From NCBI RefSeq assembly GCF_002744175.1, contig NZ_NKHF01000043.1, forward strand, positions 1-64,000: a stretch of DNA of 64,000 nucleotides, in the 5' to 3' direction. The stretch's first letter is position 1, and each line of letters starts with the position of its first letter. The DNA comes from Pseudoalteromonas piscicida (GTDB lineage: Bacteria > Pseudomonadota > Gammaproteobacteria > Enterobacterales > Alteromonadaceae). Under the pieces are notes generated by a model. The model was given only the letters and a program-made list of their open reading frames with translations. It searched no databases and was not told where the DNA came from. This document shows, one piece after another, positions 9,216 through 18,622 of this stretch. The position numbers and the translations under genes are program-made.

Positions 9216-9520
9216 AGGGGTTTACCGTCACTTCTGAATCTTGCGCAGTGTACGCAAGTTTCGGGGTAATTGCTAGGTTGCTTAAGAAGCGAACAAAAAG
9301 CGCTTGAAAACTTGATTGATGTCATAATTTTAGGCGTTTTTGGTATCTTTTCATAAGTAAAAAAATTATCATTTCCTCGCAAAAATAAAGGTTTCTCGGG
9401 CTGGTTAGGTTTTCATTCACCGTGTGAATTAAAACATGACGGGCTTGAGGAAATATAACTAGGGCCTGTAATTCAGGTAATTCATTTCTAATCGCAATAA
9501 ATTGCAGCGGAATCCAGAAA
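9216..9520. other. Divergent spacer upstream of ccoN (305 bp)
   Basis: This stretch holds the promoters of the lipoprotein gene (leftward) and of the cco operon (rightward). Apart from the FNR-like site near 9312 and AT-rich promoter sequence, no gene, strong hairpin or repeat is visible. A 77-codon minus-strand frame across it (9322-9555) starts inside ccoN, has no ribosome site and looks like chance. Confidence 0.6.
9312..9325. promoter_or_regulatory. FNR-like box upstream of ccoN
   Basis: TTGATTGATGTCAT matches the FNR consensus TTGAT-N4-ATCAA at 8 of 10 positions (left half perfect, right half 3 of 5). A -10-like TATCTT lies at 9344-9349, which would place the site near -38, close to the usual class II activator position. 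The fnr gene is in the same cluster. Confidence 0.42.
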
Positions 9521-10954
9521 ATGAGCCAAACAGTAGCATCACAAACTGAGTACAATTATAAAGTTGTACGCCAATTCGCTATCATGACAGTGATTTGGGG
9601 CATTGTTGGCATGGGTGTAGGTGTATTTATCGCAGCGCAACTTGCGTGGCCTGCGTTAAACTTCGACATTCCATGGTTAACTTACTCTAGACTTCGTCCG
9701 TTACATACGAACGCAGTAATCTTTGCATTTGGTACAAGTGCACTATTTGCAACCTCTTACTATGTTGTTCAGCGCACCTGTCAAACGCGTCTGTTCTCTG
9801 ACAAACTTGCTTCTTTTACCTTCTGGGGTTGGCAAGCCATCATAGTCGCAGCGGCTATCACGCTTCCTTTAGGCATGACTTCTTCAAAAGAGTATGCAGA
9901 ACTAGAGTGGCCGATTGATATCGCAATCGCGGTAGTATGGGTTACTTATGCGGTTGTATTCTTTGGTACTCTTATCAAGCGTAAAGTGTCACACATCTAT
10001 GTAGCAAACTGGTTCTACGCTGGTTTCATCATTACTGTTGCAGTGCTTCACATTGTAAACAGCATGGCTATTCCAGTATCGCTTACTAAATCATACTCAA
10101 TCTACGCCGGTGCTGTAGATGCTATGGTTCAGTGGTGGTACGGTCACAACGCGGTAGGCTTCCTACTGACTGCAGGTTTCCTTGGTATGATGTACTACTT
10201 CGTACCGAAACAAGCAGGTCGTCCAGTTTACTCTTACCGTTTATCGGTAGTTCACTTCTGGGCACTCGTTTCTCTATATATCTGGGCTGGTCCTCACCAC
10301 CTACACTACACAGCGCTACCTGACTGGACTCAGTCTCTTGGTATGGTGATGTCAGTTATCCTATTCGTTCCTTCTTGGGGCGGTATGATCAACGGTATCA
10401 TGACGCTATCAGGCGCGTGGCACAAACTACGTACTGACCCAGTACTGCGTTTCCTAGTTGTATCTCTATCTTTCTACGGTATGTCTACGTTCGAAGGCCC
10501 AATGATGGCTATTAAGTCTGTAAATGCGCTTTCACACTACACAGACTGGACTGTAGGTCACGTACACTCTGGTGCACTAGGTTGGGTTGCGATGATTTCT
10601 ATCGGTGCAATTTACCACCTTATCCCTGCACTATTTGGTCACGGTAACATGTATAGCATCAAGCTAGTTAACACGCACTTCTGGCTACACACTGTTGGTG
10701 TTGTGCTTTATATCGTTGCAATGTGGATCTCTGGTGTTATGCAAGGTCTAATGTGGCGTGCAGTAAATGCTGACGGTACATTAATGTACAGCTTTGTTCA
10801 GTCACTAGAAGCTTCTAAGCCTTTCTATATCATGCGATTCCTAGGCGGTGTATTCATCGTAGTTGGTATGCTGGTAATGGCTTACAACGTATTCCGTACG
10901 GTTACTGCAAAAAGTGGTCAATTAGCCACTGATGCAAACCCGCAAGTGGCTTAA
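9521..10954 (+). CDS. ccoN: cbb3-type cytochrome c oxidase subunit I
   Basis: Catalytic heme-copper subunit of the high-affinity cbb3 oxidase, which reduces oxygen to water and pumps protons across the inner membrane. The 477 residues contain about 12 membrane helices. Conserved histidine-bearing helices that hold heme b and the heme b3-CuB site are visible: [35 protein letters not shown] and [11 protein letters not shown]. Length is typical. ATG 9521 lies about 10 bases after GGAA. It is first in the order ccoN-ccoO-ccoQ-ccoP and is probably induced at low oxygen through Fnr. Confidence 0.97.
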   Translation: MSQTVASQTEYNYKVVRQFAIMTVIWGIVGMGVGVFIAAQLAWPALNFDIPWLTYSRLRPLHTNAVIFAFGTSALFATSYYVVQRTCQTRLFSDKLASFTFWGWQAIIVAAAITLPLGMTSSKEYAELEWPIDIAIAVVWVTYAVVFFGTLIKRKVSHIYVANWFYAGFIITVAVLHIVNSMAIPVSLTKSYSIYAGAVDAMVQWWYGHNAVGFLLTAGFLGMMYYFVPKQAGRPVYSYRLSVVHFWALVSLYIWAGPHHLHYTALPDWTQSLGMVMSVILFVPSWGGMINGIMTLSGAWHKLRTDPVLRFLVVSLSFYGMSTFEGPMMAIKSVNALSHYTDWTVGHVHSGALGWVAMISIGAIYHLIPALFGHGNMYSIKLVNTHFWLHTVGVVLYIVAMWISGVMQGLMWRAVNADGTLMYSFVQSLEASKPFYIMRFLGGVFIVVGMLVMAYNVFRTVTAKSGQLATDANPQVA

Positions 10955-10966
10955 GGGGTGTCGAGT

Positions 10967-11641
10967 ATGAGCAACAATAACTCAACAAACAAACACGAAA
11001 TCGTCGAAAAGAACGTTGGCCTAATGGCAATCCTAACGGTATTCGCGATTAGCTTTGGTGCACTAGTTGAAATTACACCGCTAATGTTCCAAAAAGATAC
11101 CACTCAGCCAGTAGAAGGCTTACGCCCGCTTACCGCGCTTGAAATGGAAGGTCGTGATATCTATGTGCGTGAAGGTTGTTATAACTGTCACTCACAAATG
11201 GTTCGTCCATTCCGTGATGAGGTTGAGCGTTATGGCCACTACTCTGTAGCTGGTGAGTCGGTATGGGATCACCCATTCCAATGGGGTTCTAAGCGTACAG
11301 GTCCAGACTTAGCGCGCGTTGGTCAACGTTATTCAGACGACTGGCACTATGCTCATTTAATGGATCCTCGCTCTGTGGTACCTGAGTCAAATATGCCAGG
11401 TTATCCATGGCTTGACAGTACTAAGGTAGATACCACTTATACTCTGAAAAAATTACAAGTGTTCCGTGATGCATTTGGCATTGATAAGTCGTCAGACCGC
11501 TACAATGGCAAAGGCTACGGTGATGATGCTGAACTACAAGCGCAAGTTGATGAAATCCATGCGATGAACGGTGGCGAAGGTGCAACAGAAATGCAAGCAC
11601 TTATCGCTTACTTACAGCAACTTGGCACACATTTGAAGTAA
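10967..11641 (+). CDS. ccoO: cbb3-type cytochrome c oxidase subunit II
   Basis: Membrane-anchored monoheme cytochrome c subunit (224 residues) that passes electrons from CcoP to CcoN. One N-terminal membrane segment is followed by the heme-attachment motif [22 protein letters not shown] probably supplies the axial Met. The start is ATG 10967, eight bases after AAGGGG; a GTG three codons earlier overlaps that ribosome site and is unlikely. It starts 12 bases after the ccoN stop, in the same operon. Confidence 0.96.
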   Translation: MSNNNSTNKHEIVEKNVGLMAILTVFAISFGALVEITPLMFQKDTTQPVEGLRPLTALEMEGRDIYVREGCYNCHSQMVRPFRDEVERYGHYSVAGESVWDHPFQWGSKRTGPDLARVGQRYSDDWHYAHLMDPRSVVPESNMPGYPWLDSTKVDTTYTLKKLQVFRDAFGIDKSSDRYNGKGYGDDAELQAQVDEIHAMNGGEGATEMQALIAYLQQLGTHLK

Positions 11642-11646
11642 TTGTT

Positions 11647-11832
11647 ATGGATTACGGCACATACAGAGGCATTTTGACTCTGGTAATTTTGGTACTGTTT
11701 TTAGTGATTGTTGTGTGGGCATATAGCAAGCGTTCTAAGCGCCGTTTCGACGACGCAGCTAATGCCATTTTTGAAGATGAGAAAAAACACAATAACACTA
11801 TCTCTAACGAGGAAAAGGAGTCTGAAAAATGA
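11647..11832 (+). CDS. ccoQ: cbb3-type oxidase small subunit (CcoQ/FixQ)
   Basis: A 61-residue single-span membrane protein: a short N-terminus, one hydrophobic helix (about residues 8-26), then a basic patch (SKRSKRRF) and an acidic tail. Size, topology and position between ccoO and ccoP identify it as CcoQ, which stabilises the oxidase complex. Its 3' end overlaps ccoP by four bases (ATGA), implying coupled translation. Confidence 0.92.
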   Translation: MDYGTYRGILTLVILVLFLVIVVWAYSKRSKRRFDDAANAIFEDEKKHNNTISNEEKESEK

Positions 11833-12794
11833 CTAGCTTTTGGAGTATTTGGGTTATCGTACTAACCCTTGCATGTCTAGCTCTGATTTTCGGCTTGCTG
11901 CTTTGGAACCTGAAAAACTATGTGGGTGTCAAAGAAGGCGAAAGCTGTGGTCACGAGTTCGACGGAATTGAGGAACTGAACAATCCACTGCCTAAGTGGT
12001 GGACTTATATGTTCTTCGCCACTTTTGTATGGTCTGTTTATTATCTTGCAGCCTATCCGGGTCTAGGTAATTTTGCGGGCTTCCTAAACTGGACCAGCTC
12101 TAACCAAGGTATTACTACATTGGAAGAGTCTAAAAAAGCAGTTGCAGAAGCACAAGCTGAAGGTCAATGGGTGCAATTGGATAAAGAGTTTGAAGCGGCT
12201 GACGCACGCTTTGGCCCTATTTTCCAAGAGTTTGCAAAGCAAGATGTGCTAACACTTGCTAAAAATGAAGAAGCGCTTGAAATTGGTCAACGTTTATTCT
12301 CGCAAAACTGTGCACAATGTCACGGCTCTGATGCTCGTGGTGGTGCGGGCTTCCCTAACCTAACAGATAATGACTGGTTATACGGCGGCTCACCTGACAA
12401 GATCAAAGAAACACTTCTTCACGGTCGTGTTGCGGCGATGCCTGCTTGGCAAGATGCGCTTGGTGATCAAGGCGTGAAAGAAATGACAGCTTATGTGTTA
12501 AGTCTTTCTGGCCGTACTGTAAACCAAAAAGACGCAGCAGCTGGTAAAGCTAAGTTTGCGATGTGTGCTGCTTGTCACGGTATGGATGGTAAAGGCTCAG
12601 TTGCGCATAACCTTCCGTTTGGTGCGCCTAACCTAACTGACAATATCTGGTTATATGGCGGTTCTCAGCGTGCTGTTGAAGATACGCTTCGCCACGGCCG
12701 TGCCGGTGTAATGCCAGCTTGGAAAGACATCTTAGGTGAAGATAAAGTACACCTTCTAACGGCTTATGTTTACAGCTTGTCGCAAGACCAGTAA
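11829..12794 (+). CDS. ccoP: cbb3-type oxidase diheme cytochrome c subunit III
   Basis: The 321-residue electron-entry subunit. Two hydrophobic segments lie near residues 5-27 and 58-80. Two class I cytochrome c domains follow, with heme motifs CAQCH and CAACH. Each is followed by a Met-containing loop (VAAMPAWQD and AGVMPAWKD) that gives the axial ligand. The two domains are clearly duplicated (LTDNDWLYGGSPDKI and LTDNIWLYGGSQRAV). Last gene of ccoNOQP, with a terminator after it. Confidence 0.97.
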   Translation: MTSFWSIWVIVLTLACLALIFGLLLWNLKNYVGVKEGESCGHEFDGIEELNNPLPKWWTYMFFATFVWSVYYLAAYPGLGNFAGFLNWTSSNQGITTLEESKKAVAEAQAEGQWVQLDKEFEAADARFGPIFQEFAKQDVLTLAKNEEALEIGQRLFSQNCAQCHGSDARGGAGFPNLTDNDWLYGGSPDKIKETLLHGRVAAMPAWQDALGDQGVKEMTAYVLSLSGRTVNQKDAAAGKAKFAMCAACHGMDGKGSVAHNLPFGAPNLTDNIWLYGGSQRAVEDTLRHGRAGVMPAWKDILGEDKVHLLTAYVYSLSQDQ

Positions 12795-12823
12795 ACCCAG
12801 CAATTAGAACATTATTTGAGATC

Positions 12824-12852
12824 AAAAAAGCTCCATTTGGAGGCTTTTTTTT
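12824..12852 (+). terminator. Terminator after ccoP
   Basis: Runs of A and T flank a GC/TCC stem closed by a short ATTT loop, with one bulged G, followed by eight T (12845-12852). It probably ends the ccoNOQP message before ccoH. Confidence 0.75.
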
Positions 12853-12911
12853 AGGTATTTACCGTAACTTACGGTAGAATACGGACAAGTTTTATAGCCA
12901 TGTGAGCAACT

Positions 12912-13403
12912 ATGAACCCTACCCCTTGGTATAAGAATTTTTGGCCTTGGTTTTTAATTTTTTTCCCACTCGTAACTGTGGTTGCCTGTGTTCTTCTTAT
13001 TACCCTAGCCGTTGGAAATGGACCAGATATGGTCGTTGACGACTACTACAAAAAAGGTAAAGCAATAAACCTTGAACTTGGCAAATTTAACAAAGCTAAA
13101 GCGCTTTATTTGCACGGTGATTTACAAATTGCAGACCAAAAAGTCACTTTTAAATTTACCAAAGGTGATGCCTCCAAAGTCCACGCACTCAAGCTCTCAT
13201 TTTACCACCGTACGATTGAAAAGTATGACTTTGCCGTGACCCTAACAAAAAATGCTAGCGGTGAATTCACTGGACTATTTGATGAACCACACACTGGAGC
13301 ATTCACGGTATTTATCGAGCCTATGGACAACAGCTGGAAAATGAAAGAAAAAGTCCTGCTACCGCATGAAGGTATTATCGCTATAACTCCACAGTATAAG
13401 TAA
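12912..13403 (+). CDS. ccoH: FixH/CcoH-family oxidase assembly protein
   Basis: A 163-residue protein with one N-terminal membrane helix (about residues 12-35) followed by a periplasmic beta-rich domain. The start NPTPWYKNFWPWFLIFFP and the following GPDMVVDDYYKKGKAIN are hallmarks of the FixH family, needed for stable assembly of the cbb3 oxidase. It sits six bases ahead of the copper ATPase gene ccoI and is separated from ccoP by a terminator, so it probably heads its own accessory operon ccoH-ccoI-ccoS-safE. Confidence 0.92.
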   Translation: MNPTPWYKNFWPWFLIFFPLVTVVACVLLITLAVGNGPDMVVDDYYKKGKAINLELGKFNKAKALYLHGDLQIADQKVTFKFTKGDASKVHALKLSFYHRTIEKYDFAVTLTKNASGEFTGLFDEPHTGAFTVFIEPMDNSWKMKEKVLLPHEGIIAITPQYK

Positions 13404-13409
13404 GCTGCT

Positions 13410-15785
13410 ATGGCAAATTCATGTTTTCATTGTTTAGAGCCTATTCCAAAAGGGTTTTCGGGCTCCATTACCTTTGAAGGTAATACCCAGCCTGTTTGCT
13501 GTATCGGCTGTCAGGCTGTTGCAGAGACCATTATCTCTCAAGGAATGAGCGACTATTATACCTATCGCACACAAAGTGCAGGAAAAGTCGAAGAACTCGT
13601 CCCTGAACAACTAAAAATGTTGCTAAGTTACGACAATGATGAAATACAAGAAGACTTCGTAGAGACCAGCGGCGATAACAAAGAAGTTTTGCTCAGTGTG
13701 GAAGGAATTAGCTGTGCAGCCTGCGCCTGGTTGATAGAAAAACAGCTATTAGCCCTTGGTGGTATTACTCGCGTTGACGTAAATACCTCAACCCACCGCG
13801 CTATGATTGTATGGCAAGATGACCAAGTAAAACTTAGTCAAATCATCAAATCACTTATGGAAATTGGCTACAAAGCCTACCCTTTCCAGGCCGATGAAGA
13901 AGCAGCACAAAAGCAGGCAGTAGCCAAAGCTTACATTCGCCGCCTAGGTGTTGCAGGCCTGATGACCATGCAAGTGATGATGTTTGCTTTTGCCATGTAT
14001 TTTGGCATGTTTTCTGGCATGGAAGAAGATTTTGAGCAGTACTTCCGCTGGATAAGCTTAGTGCTTGCTTCCCCTGTTATTTTATATTCAGCAATGCCCT
14101 TTTTAACCAATGCGGTTAAAGGCCTCAAAGCGAAACAACTGAATATGGATTTGCCTGTTTCGCTGGCTATATTCGGCGCTTATGGTGCCAGTACATACGC
14201 GACATTTATGGAAGTCGGTGAGGTTTATTTTGAGTCTATCTGCATGTTTACCTTCTTATTGTTATTGGGTAAATATTTAGAGTTTAGAGCTCGCCTAAAA
14301 GCCAGTGAATTCACTGCGAACCTGCAAAAACTCTTACCGCTGACAGCCCGAAAAATAGATGAAAATAACAACGAGCAACACATTGCCGCTAAAAAGCTGA
14401 AGCTAAACGACCTAATTTTAGTAAAGGCAGGTGAAACCATTCCAGCGGATGGCCTTGTTGTTCAAGGCAATACCACCGTTGATGAGTCAATGATGACGGG
14501 TGAGCATCAGCCTGTCAAAAAATATCAAGGTCATCAGGTCTACGCAGGCACCGTAAACCATGATGGGGTTATTACCCTCGAGATCAATAAAATTGGCCAA
14601 AACACCCTACTCAATCAAATTATTCGGCTACAACACAACGCCTTAACAAAACGCCCTAAACTGGTCGAAATTACTGATAAGGTTGCTCAGTGGTTTGTTG
14701 CTTGTTTACTGATCTTTGCATCTATCACAGCCATAGGCTGGTATCCTGTTTCGCCAGACAAAGCGTTTTGGGTCACCATTTCGGTGCTAGTAGCCACCTG
14801 CCCTTGCGCACTAAGTCTCGCAATCCCCACTGCGCTCACTTGTGCTGTCGCCTCGCTGACCAAAAAAGGTATCTTGATCAAAGAAGCGCACGTACTCGAA
14901 ACAGCGACAAAACTAACTCGCGTTGCGTTTGATAAAACAGGCACCTTAACCGAGGGGCGCTTTTCAATACGACACATTGAAGTATTGCAGCCACAATATA
15001 GCGAACCCGAAATTCTTGAGTTTGCCGCTGCACTAGAGCGCTTTTCGGAGCACCCTATTGCCCGCGCTTTTGCTCATATCACGCCGACGGAAAACCTTGT
15101 TCAAGATGTTGAAGTAGTAGCTGGCTCAGGTATCAGAGGAGACTGGCAAGGCACAGCAATCGCACTTGGTAAAAGTCACTGGTTTGACAATCATGCGTCT
15201 TTTGCCCAAGCCACATTGTTTATTAACGATAAAGCGGTGGCGGATTTCTACTTTAACGACAAAGTGAAAAATAACGCTGAGGCAGTAATTGAACAATTGC
15301 AGCAAGCAGGTTTGTCTTGTCATATGCTGACAGGCGATAGCTCAAATGCCGGAAAAGAGCTTTCAACACAACTCGCACTCGACAGTTATCAAAGCGCGTG
15401 TACTCCTGAGAGTAAACAACAAGCCGTTGAAACTTGGTCTAAGCAAGGGGAAATTGTCGCGATGGTGGGAGATGGTATCAACGACAGCCCTGTATTTAAT
15501 ACGGCTCACCTCTCTGTTGCTATGGACACCGGAGCCGATATTTCTAAAAACACTGCCGATGTCGTGTTGCTTAATAGTGATTTAAATGCCATTTTGGCGC
15601 TGCAGCAGGTTGCCAAGCAAACCCGCAGAATCGTTAAGCAAAACTTGACTATCTCTTTGTTATACAACGGTTCTATTTTACCACTGGCCGCGCTTGGTAT
15701 GGTCCCTCCTTGGGTTGCCGTGATAGGCATGTCAGCCAGCTCTATTATCGTGATTGGTAATTCACTAAGGTTATTAAAGCTATGA
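13410..15785 (+). CDS. ccoI: Copper-type P1B ATPase for cbb3 oxidase maturation (FixI/CcoI)
   Basis: A 791-residue heavy-metal-transporting P-type ATPase. An N-terminal Cys-rich segment (CFHCLEPIP, then CCIGCQ) precedes a heavy-metal-associated domain with GISCAACAW. Membrane helices follow, with CPC in the sixth (CPCALSLA), the phosphorylation motif DKTGTLTEG, and the hinge GDGINDSP. CPC plus CxxC and the position inside the cco cluster identify the FixI/CcoI type, which exports copper for CuB of the oxidase rather than for detoxification. Its stop overlaps ccoS by four bases. Confidence 0.95.
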   Translation: MANSCFHCLEPIPKGFSGSITFEGNTQPVCCIGCQAVAETIISQGMSDYYTYRTQSAGKVEELVPEQLKMLLSYDNDEIQEDFVETSGDNKEVLLSVEGISCAACAWLIEKQLLALGGITRVDVNTSTHRAMIVWQDDQVKLSQIIKSLMEIGYKAYPFQADEEAAQKQAVAKAYIRRLGVAGLMTMQVMMFAFAMYFGMFSGMEEDFEQYFRWISLVLASPVILYSAMPFLTNAVKGLKAKQLNMDLPVSLAIFGAYGASTYATFMEVGEVYFESICMFTFLLLLGKYLEFRARLKASEFTANLQKLLPLTARKIDENNNEQHIAAKKLKLNDLILVKAGETIPADGLVVQGNTTVDESMMTGEHQPVKKYQGHQVYAGTVNHDGVITLEINKIGQNTLLNQIIRLQHNALTKRPKLVEITDKVAQWFVACLLIFASITAIGWYPVSPDKAFWVTISVLVATCPCALSLAIPTALTCAVASLTKKGILIKEAHVLETATKLTRVAFDKTGTLTEGRFSIRHIEVLQPQYSEPEILEFAAALERFSEHPIARAFAHITPTENLVQDVEVVAGSGIRGDWQGTAIALGKSHWFDNHASFAQATLFINDKAVADFYFNDKVKNNAEAVIEQLQQAGLSCHMLTGDSSNAGKELSTQLALDSYQSACTPESKQQAVETWSKQGEIVAMVGDGINDSPVFNTAHLSVAMDTGADISKNTADVVLLNSDLNAILALQQVAKQTRRIVKQNLTISLLYNGSILPLAALGMVPPWVAVIGMSASSIIVIGNSLRLLKL

Positions 15786-15991
15786 GTATCATCTACGTAT
15801 TAATACCTATCGCTATTTTGTTTGTGATCATTGCGATAGGTATATTCTTTTGGGCAGTAAAAAGTGAACAGTTTTCAGATCTAAACAAGCAAGGTCATAG
15901 CATTTTGTTCGATGACGACAAAGTGCAACACAATAGCCAGACCACCAAGCAACCAACGGATAAAGGCGACAACGACCACTCGCATGAATGA
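15782..15991 (+). CDS. ccoS: cbb3 oxidase maturation protein CcoS
   Basis: A 69-residue protein with one N-terminal membrane helix, then FFWAVKSEQFSDL and GHSILFDDD, the recognisable CcoS pattern. CcoS is needed to insert heme b and copper into the cbb3 oxidase. The hydrophilic tail (HNSQTTKQPTDKGDNDHSHE) is unremarkable. It overlaps ccoI by four bases at the 5' end and the next gene by eight at the 3' end. Confidence 0.94.
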   Translation: MSIIYVLIPIAILFVIIAIGIFFWAVKSEQFSDLNKQGHSILFDDDKVQHNSQTTKQPTDKGDNDHSHE

Positions 15992-16655
15992 CGTAAGCCT
16001 GCTAAGCGCATTGATAATGGGACTCGCAGGCAGTGGGCACTGCTTGGTGATGTGTGGTGGTATCGCCAGCTCATTGCAACTCGCCAGCAAACAGCGCTCA
16101 GCCATTGTGGTCTCTTTGTTATACAACATAGGTCGCATTGTTAGCTATGCTCTCGCGGGTAGCCTAGTGGCATTACTTGGTGCGAGTCTAGCGAAACAAA
16201 ACACAAGCGTAGCAAACGCTTTACAATTGATGAGCGGCATTTTTATGATCTTGGTTGGTATTTATGTTATGCGCTTAGCCAGTACCTTAAAATGGCTGGA
16301 ATCAGCAGCAAAAAGCCTGATCTGGCAGCATGTTGTAAAGCTTAATAAACACTTGGTCCCTGTTAATACCAAAAAGAAAGCATTTTTTTATGGTGCACTG
16401 TGGGGCTGGTTACCTTGTGGGTTAGTCTACTCGGCCTTAACCTGGACGCTACAAGCAAAGTCGCCTTTTGAAGGGGCCCTGATCATGCTTGCCTTTGGCG
16501 CTGGCACTATGCCTGCACTCATTGCCGTTGGACAGTCTGCTCAGCTATTACAAAAGTTTATAAATCATTTAGTTACTCGTATTGTAATGGGGAACTTACT
16601 GATTTGGTACGGTGTTTATTTAATTATTATTGCAACTGATAAGCTAGTACATTAA
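15984..16655 (+). CDS. Sulfite exporter TauE/SafE-family membrane protein of the cco cluster
   Basis: A 223-residue polytopic membrane protein with about six helices. The N-terminal GLAGSGHCLVMCGGIASSL is diagnostic of the SafE-like family often found beside ccoS and ccoI. A second half-repeat starts at GALWGWLPCGLVYSAL, so Cys/Gly motifs recur in each half. An earlier ATG (15912) would overlap ccoS by 80 bases; ATG 15984 gives the usual N-terminus and an 8-base overlap. Role inferred: metal, thiol or sulfur-compound transport linked to oxidase assembly. The actual substrate is not known. Confidence 0.85.
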   Translation: MNDVSLLSALIMGLAGSGHCLVMCGGIASSLQLASKQRSAIVVSLLYNIGRIVSYALAGSLVALLGASLAKQNTSVANALQLMSGIFMILVGIYVMRLASTLKWLESAAKSLIWQHVVKLNKHLVPVNTKKKAFFYGALWGWLPCGLVYSALTWTLQAKSPFEGALIMLAFGAGTMPALIAVGQSAQLLQKFINHLVTRIVMGNLLIWYGVYLIIIATDKLVH

Positions 16656-16763
16656 CCTATCCTTATCTGAACAAACTCTTCATTTTAGATAATTGGTTAG
16701 CGTTTTGAGAATAGGAGCTCCAATTGGTAACCATGTCATCTTTTGCGTGTTATGGGAGTTTGT

Positions 16764-16806
16764 GGCAGTTACCCTGCCGATCTATAAAAATCGGTAATCA
16801 ACTGCC
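16764..16806 (+). promoter_or_regulatory. Hairpin in the region upstream of fnr
   Basis: An outer stem GGCAGTT (16764-16770) and AACTGCC (16800-16806) encloses an inner stem CCGAT (16777-16781) and ATCGG (16790-16794), with a small internal loop between them. It ends 31 bases before the fnr ATG and has no T run. It therefore looks like a leader structure or a palindromic protein site rather than a terminator. Confidence 0.45.
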
Positions 16807-16837
16807 TCCTCGTGCGTCATAGACTTATGGAAATTTT

Positions 16838-17572
16838 ATGGACTTAAGTAATCAAAATCGCTCTAAGAGCCAATGCACCATCAGCTGTAACAATTGCAGC
16901 ATCAGCCAGCTATGCCTTCCTTTTTCGCTTAACGGTAGCGAAATGGACAAGCTAGACGAAATTATCGAACGCAAGAAGCCGCTGCACAAAGGTGATTTCC
17001 TGTTTGAGTCTGGTACTAAGCTTAATGCTATTTTTGCTGTGCGTTCAGGCTCATTTAAAAGCTATACCCTGTCAGAACAGGGCGATGAGCAAATAACAGG
17101 GTTCCACCTCGCAGGAGATCTAGTCGGCTTTGATGCGATCAATAAGATGCAGCACCAAAGTTTTGCACAAGCATTAGAGACCTCAATGGTGTGTGAAATT
17201 CCATTTGATACCTTGGACGAGCTCGCCGGCAAGCTACCTAAATTGCGTCAGCAAATCATGCGCTTAATGAGTAGTGAGATTAATTACGACCAAGAAATGC
17301 TGCTACTTTTAAACAAAAAAACCGCAGAAGAACGATTAGCAACGTTTATTTATAACTTATCAAACCGGTTTGGTGAGCGTGGCTTTTCTCGTAAGGAGTT
17401 CCGCTTTACCATGACTCGTGGTGAAATTGGTAACTACCTAGGCCTAACAGTAGAAACAATTAGTCGCTTACTAAGCCGTTTTCAAAAGGCTGGGATCATC
17501 AAAGTAGAAGGTAAATTTATTACCATTATAGATGCGGCTGCATTGGCTGAAACCGCAGCGATTGCATCTTGA
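16838..17572 (+). CDS. fnr: Fumarate/nitrate reduction transcriptional regulator Fnr (EtrA-like)
   Basis: A 244-residue Crp/Fnr-family oxygen sensor. The N-terminal cysteines Cys17, Cys20 and Cys26 ([10 protein letters not shown]) plus Cys119 (MVCEIPF) match the four ligands of the oxygen-labile 4Fe-4S cluster of E. coli FNR; Cys13 corresponds to the non-essential fifth Cys. A cyclic-nucleotide-binding-like beta-roll follows. The C-terminal helix-turn-helix ([18 protein letters not shown]) is almost identical to FNR in the recognition helix, so it should bind TTGAT-N4-ATCAA sites. It lies downstream of the cco genes and upstream of uspE, the same fnr-uspE order as in E. coli. Confidence 0.96.
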   Translation: MDLSNQNRSKSQCTISCNNCSISQLCLPFSLNGSEMDKLDEIIERKKPLHKGDFLFESGTKLNAIFAVRSGSFKSYTLSEQGDEQITGFHLAGDLVGFDAINKMQHQSFAQALETSMVCEIPFDTLDELAGKLPKLRQQIMRLMSSEINYDQEMLLLLNKKTAEERLATFIYNLSNRFGERGFSRKEFRFTMTRGEIGNYLGLTVETISRLLSRFQKAGIIKVEGKFITIIDAAALAETAAIAS

Positions 17573-17698
17573 TTTAAAACAAACTATTTATCGTTAAGAC
17601 TTTATCCTTAAGTAGAATCGGTTACACTCAATAGAGTCGAAGTATAGTATTCCCTAGCTTCGACCCTATTGTTAATTTGCCGTTTTAAGGAGATAGTC

Positions 17699-18622
17699 GT
17701 GGATAAAATTAAAAGTATACTCACCGTAATTGACCCAACCAAAGAGCGTCAAAACAGCTTAGAGCGCTCCATCAATCTCGCCAAGCGCACCGGTGCAGCT
17801 ATCACTGCATTTATGTCTATCTATGACTTCTCTTATGAGATGACGACTATGCTCTCTCGAGACGAACGCGAGGCAATGCGTGAAGCGGTGATCAAAGACC
17901 GTGAAGCTTGGCTTGATGATATGGTTAAAGGCTTCTCTGATATCGACATAGAAACCAAGGTGGTATGGCACAACCGCCCCTATGAAGCAATTATTAAAGC
18001 CGTGTTAGAACACGATTATGATCTAGTTATTAAATCTACCCATGAGCACGATACGTTAAAGTCAGTGATCTTCACACCAACAGACTGGCACTTGATCCGC
18101 AAATGCCCAGCGCCCCTTCTACTGGTAAAAGACCATGCATGGCCTGAGCAGGGCAATATTATTGCAGCCGTCAACTCGGTGAGTGACAACGAGCAGCACC
18201 AAGAACTAAACAAGCGTATTATTACCGATGCCCAGTTCTTATGTGAGTTGGCAAACGCCAAACTGAGTTTAGTCAACACCTACCCTGCGACGCCGGTGAA
18301 TATTGCAATCGAAATTCCTGAGTTCAACCCTTCTCAATATAATGAAGCGGTGAAAAAGCACCATGAGGATGAAACCTTTGCCCTTGCAGAAGCCTTCTCT
18401 ATAGACAAAAGTGATTGTATTATCAAAGAAGGATTGCCTGAAGATGTGATCCCGCACGTCGCCTCAGATAAAGATGCCGAGCTTGTGGTGATTGGGACTG
18501 TTGGTCGCACTGGTTTAAGCGCGGCTTTAGTTGGCAACACCGCAGAACATGTCATTGACAGCCTAGACTGTGATGTCTTGGCGCTAAAACCTGATGGCTA
18601 TCAATCTCCATTGGCGGACTAA
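17699..18622 (+). CDS. uspE: Universal stress protein E
   Basis: Cytoplasmic tandem-Usp protein of 307 residues. The first Usp domain runs from the start (KIKSILTVIDPTKERQNSLE) to about residue 145. The second covers the rest, with the nucleotide-loop-like VVIGTVGRTGLSAALVGNTAE near the end. The start is GTG 17699, preceded five bases earlier by AAGGAG (17688-17693); an upstream in-frame ATG at 17669 has no ribosome site and adds ten atypical residues. The gene follows fnr as in E. coli. UspE proteins are linked to stress survival and aggregation. Its TAA stop is shared with the edge of a dispersed inverted repeat. Confidence 0.93.
   Translation: MDKIKSILTVIDPTKERQNSLERSINLAKRTGAAITAFMSIYDFSYEMTTMLSRDEREAMREAVIKDREAWLDDMVKGFSDIDIETKVVWHNRPYEAIIKAVLEHDYDLVIKSTHEHDTLKSVIFTPTDWHLIRKCPAPLLLVKDHAWPEQGNIIAAVNSVSDNEQHQELNKRIITDAQFLCELANAKLSLVNTYPATPVNIAIEIPEFNPSQYNEAVKKHHEDETFALAEAFSIDKSDCIIKEGLPEDVIPHVASDKDAELVVIGTVGRTGLSAALVGNTAEHVIDSLDCDVLALKPDGYQSPLAD

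Noticed and set aside
9322..9555. 77-codon minus-strand frame spanning the ccoN leader
   Set aside because: It starts inside ccoN, has no ribosome site, crosses the putative FNR box and has no recognisable protein features.
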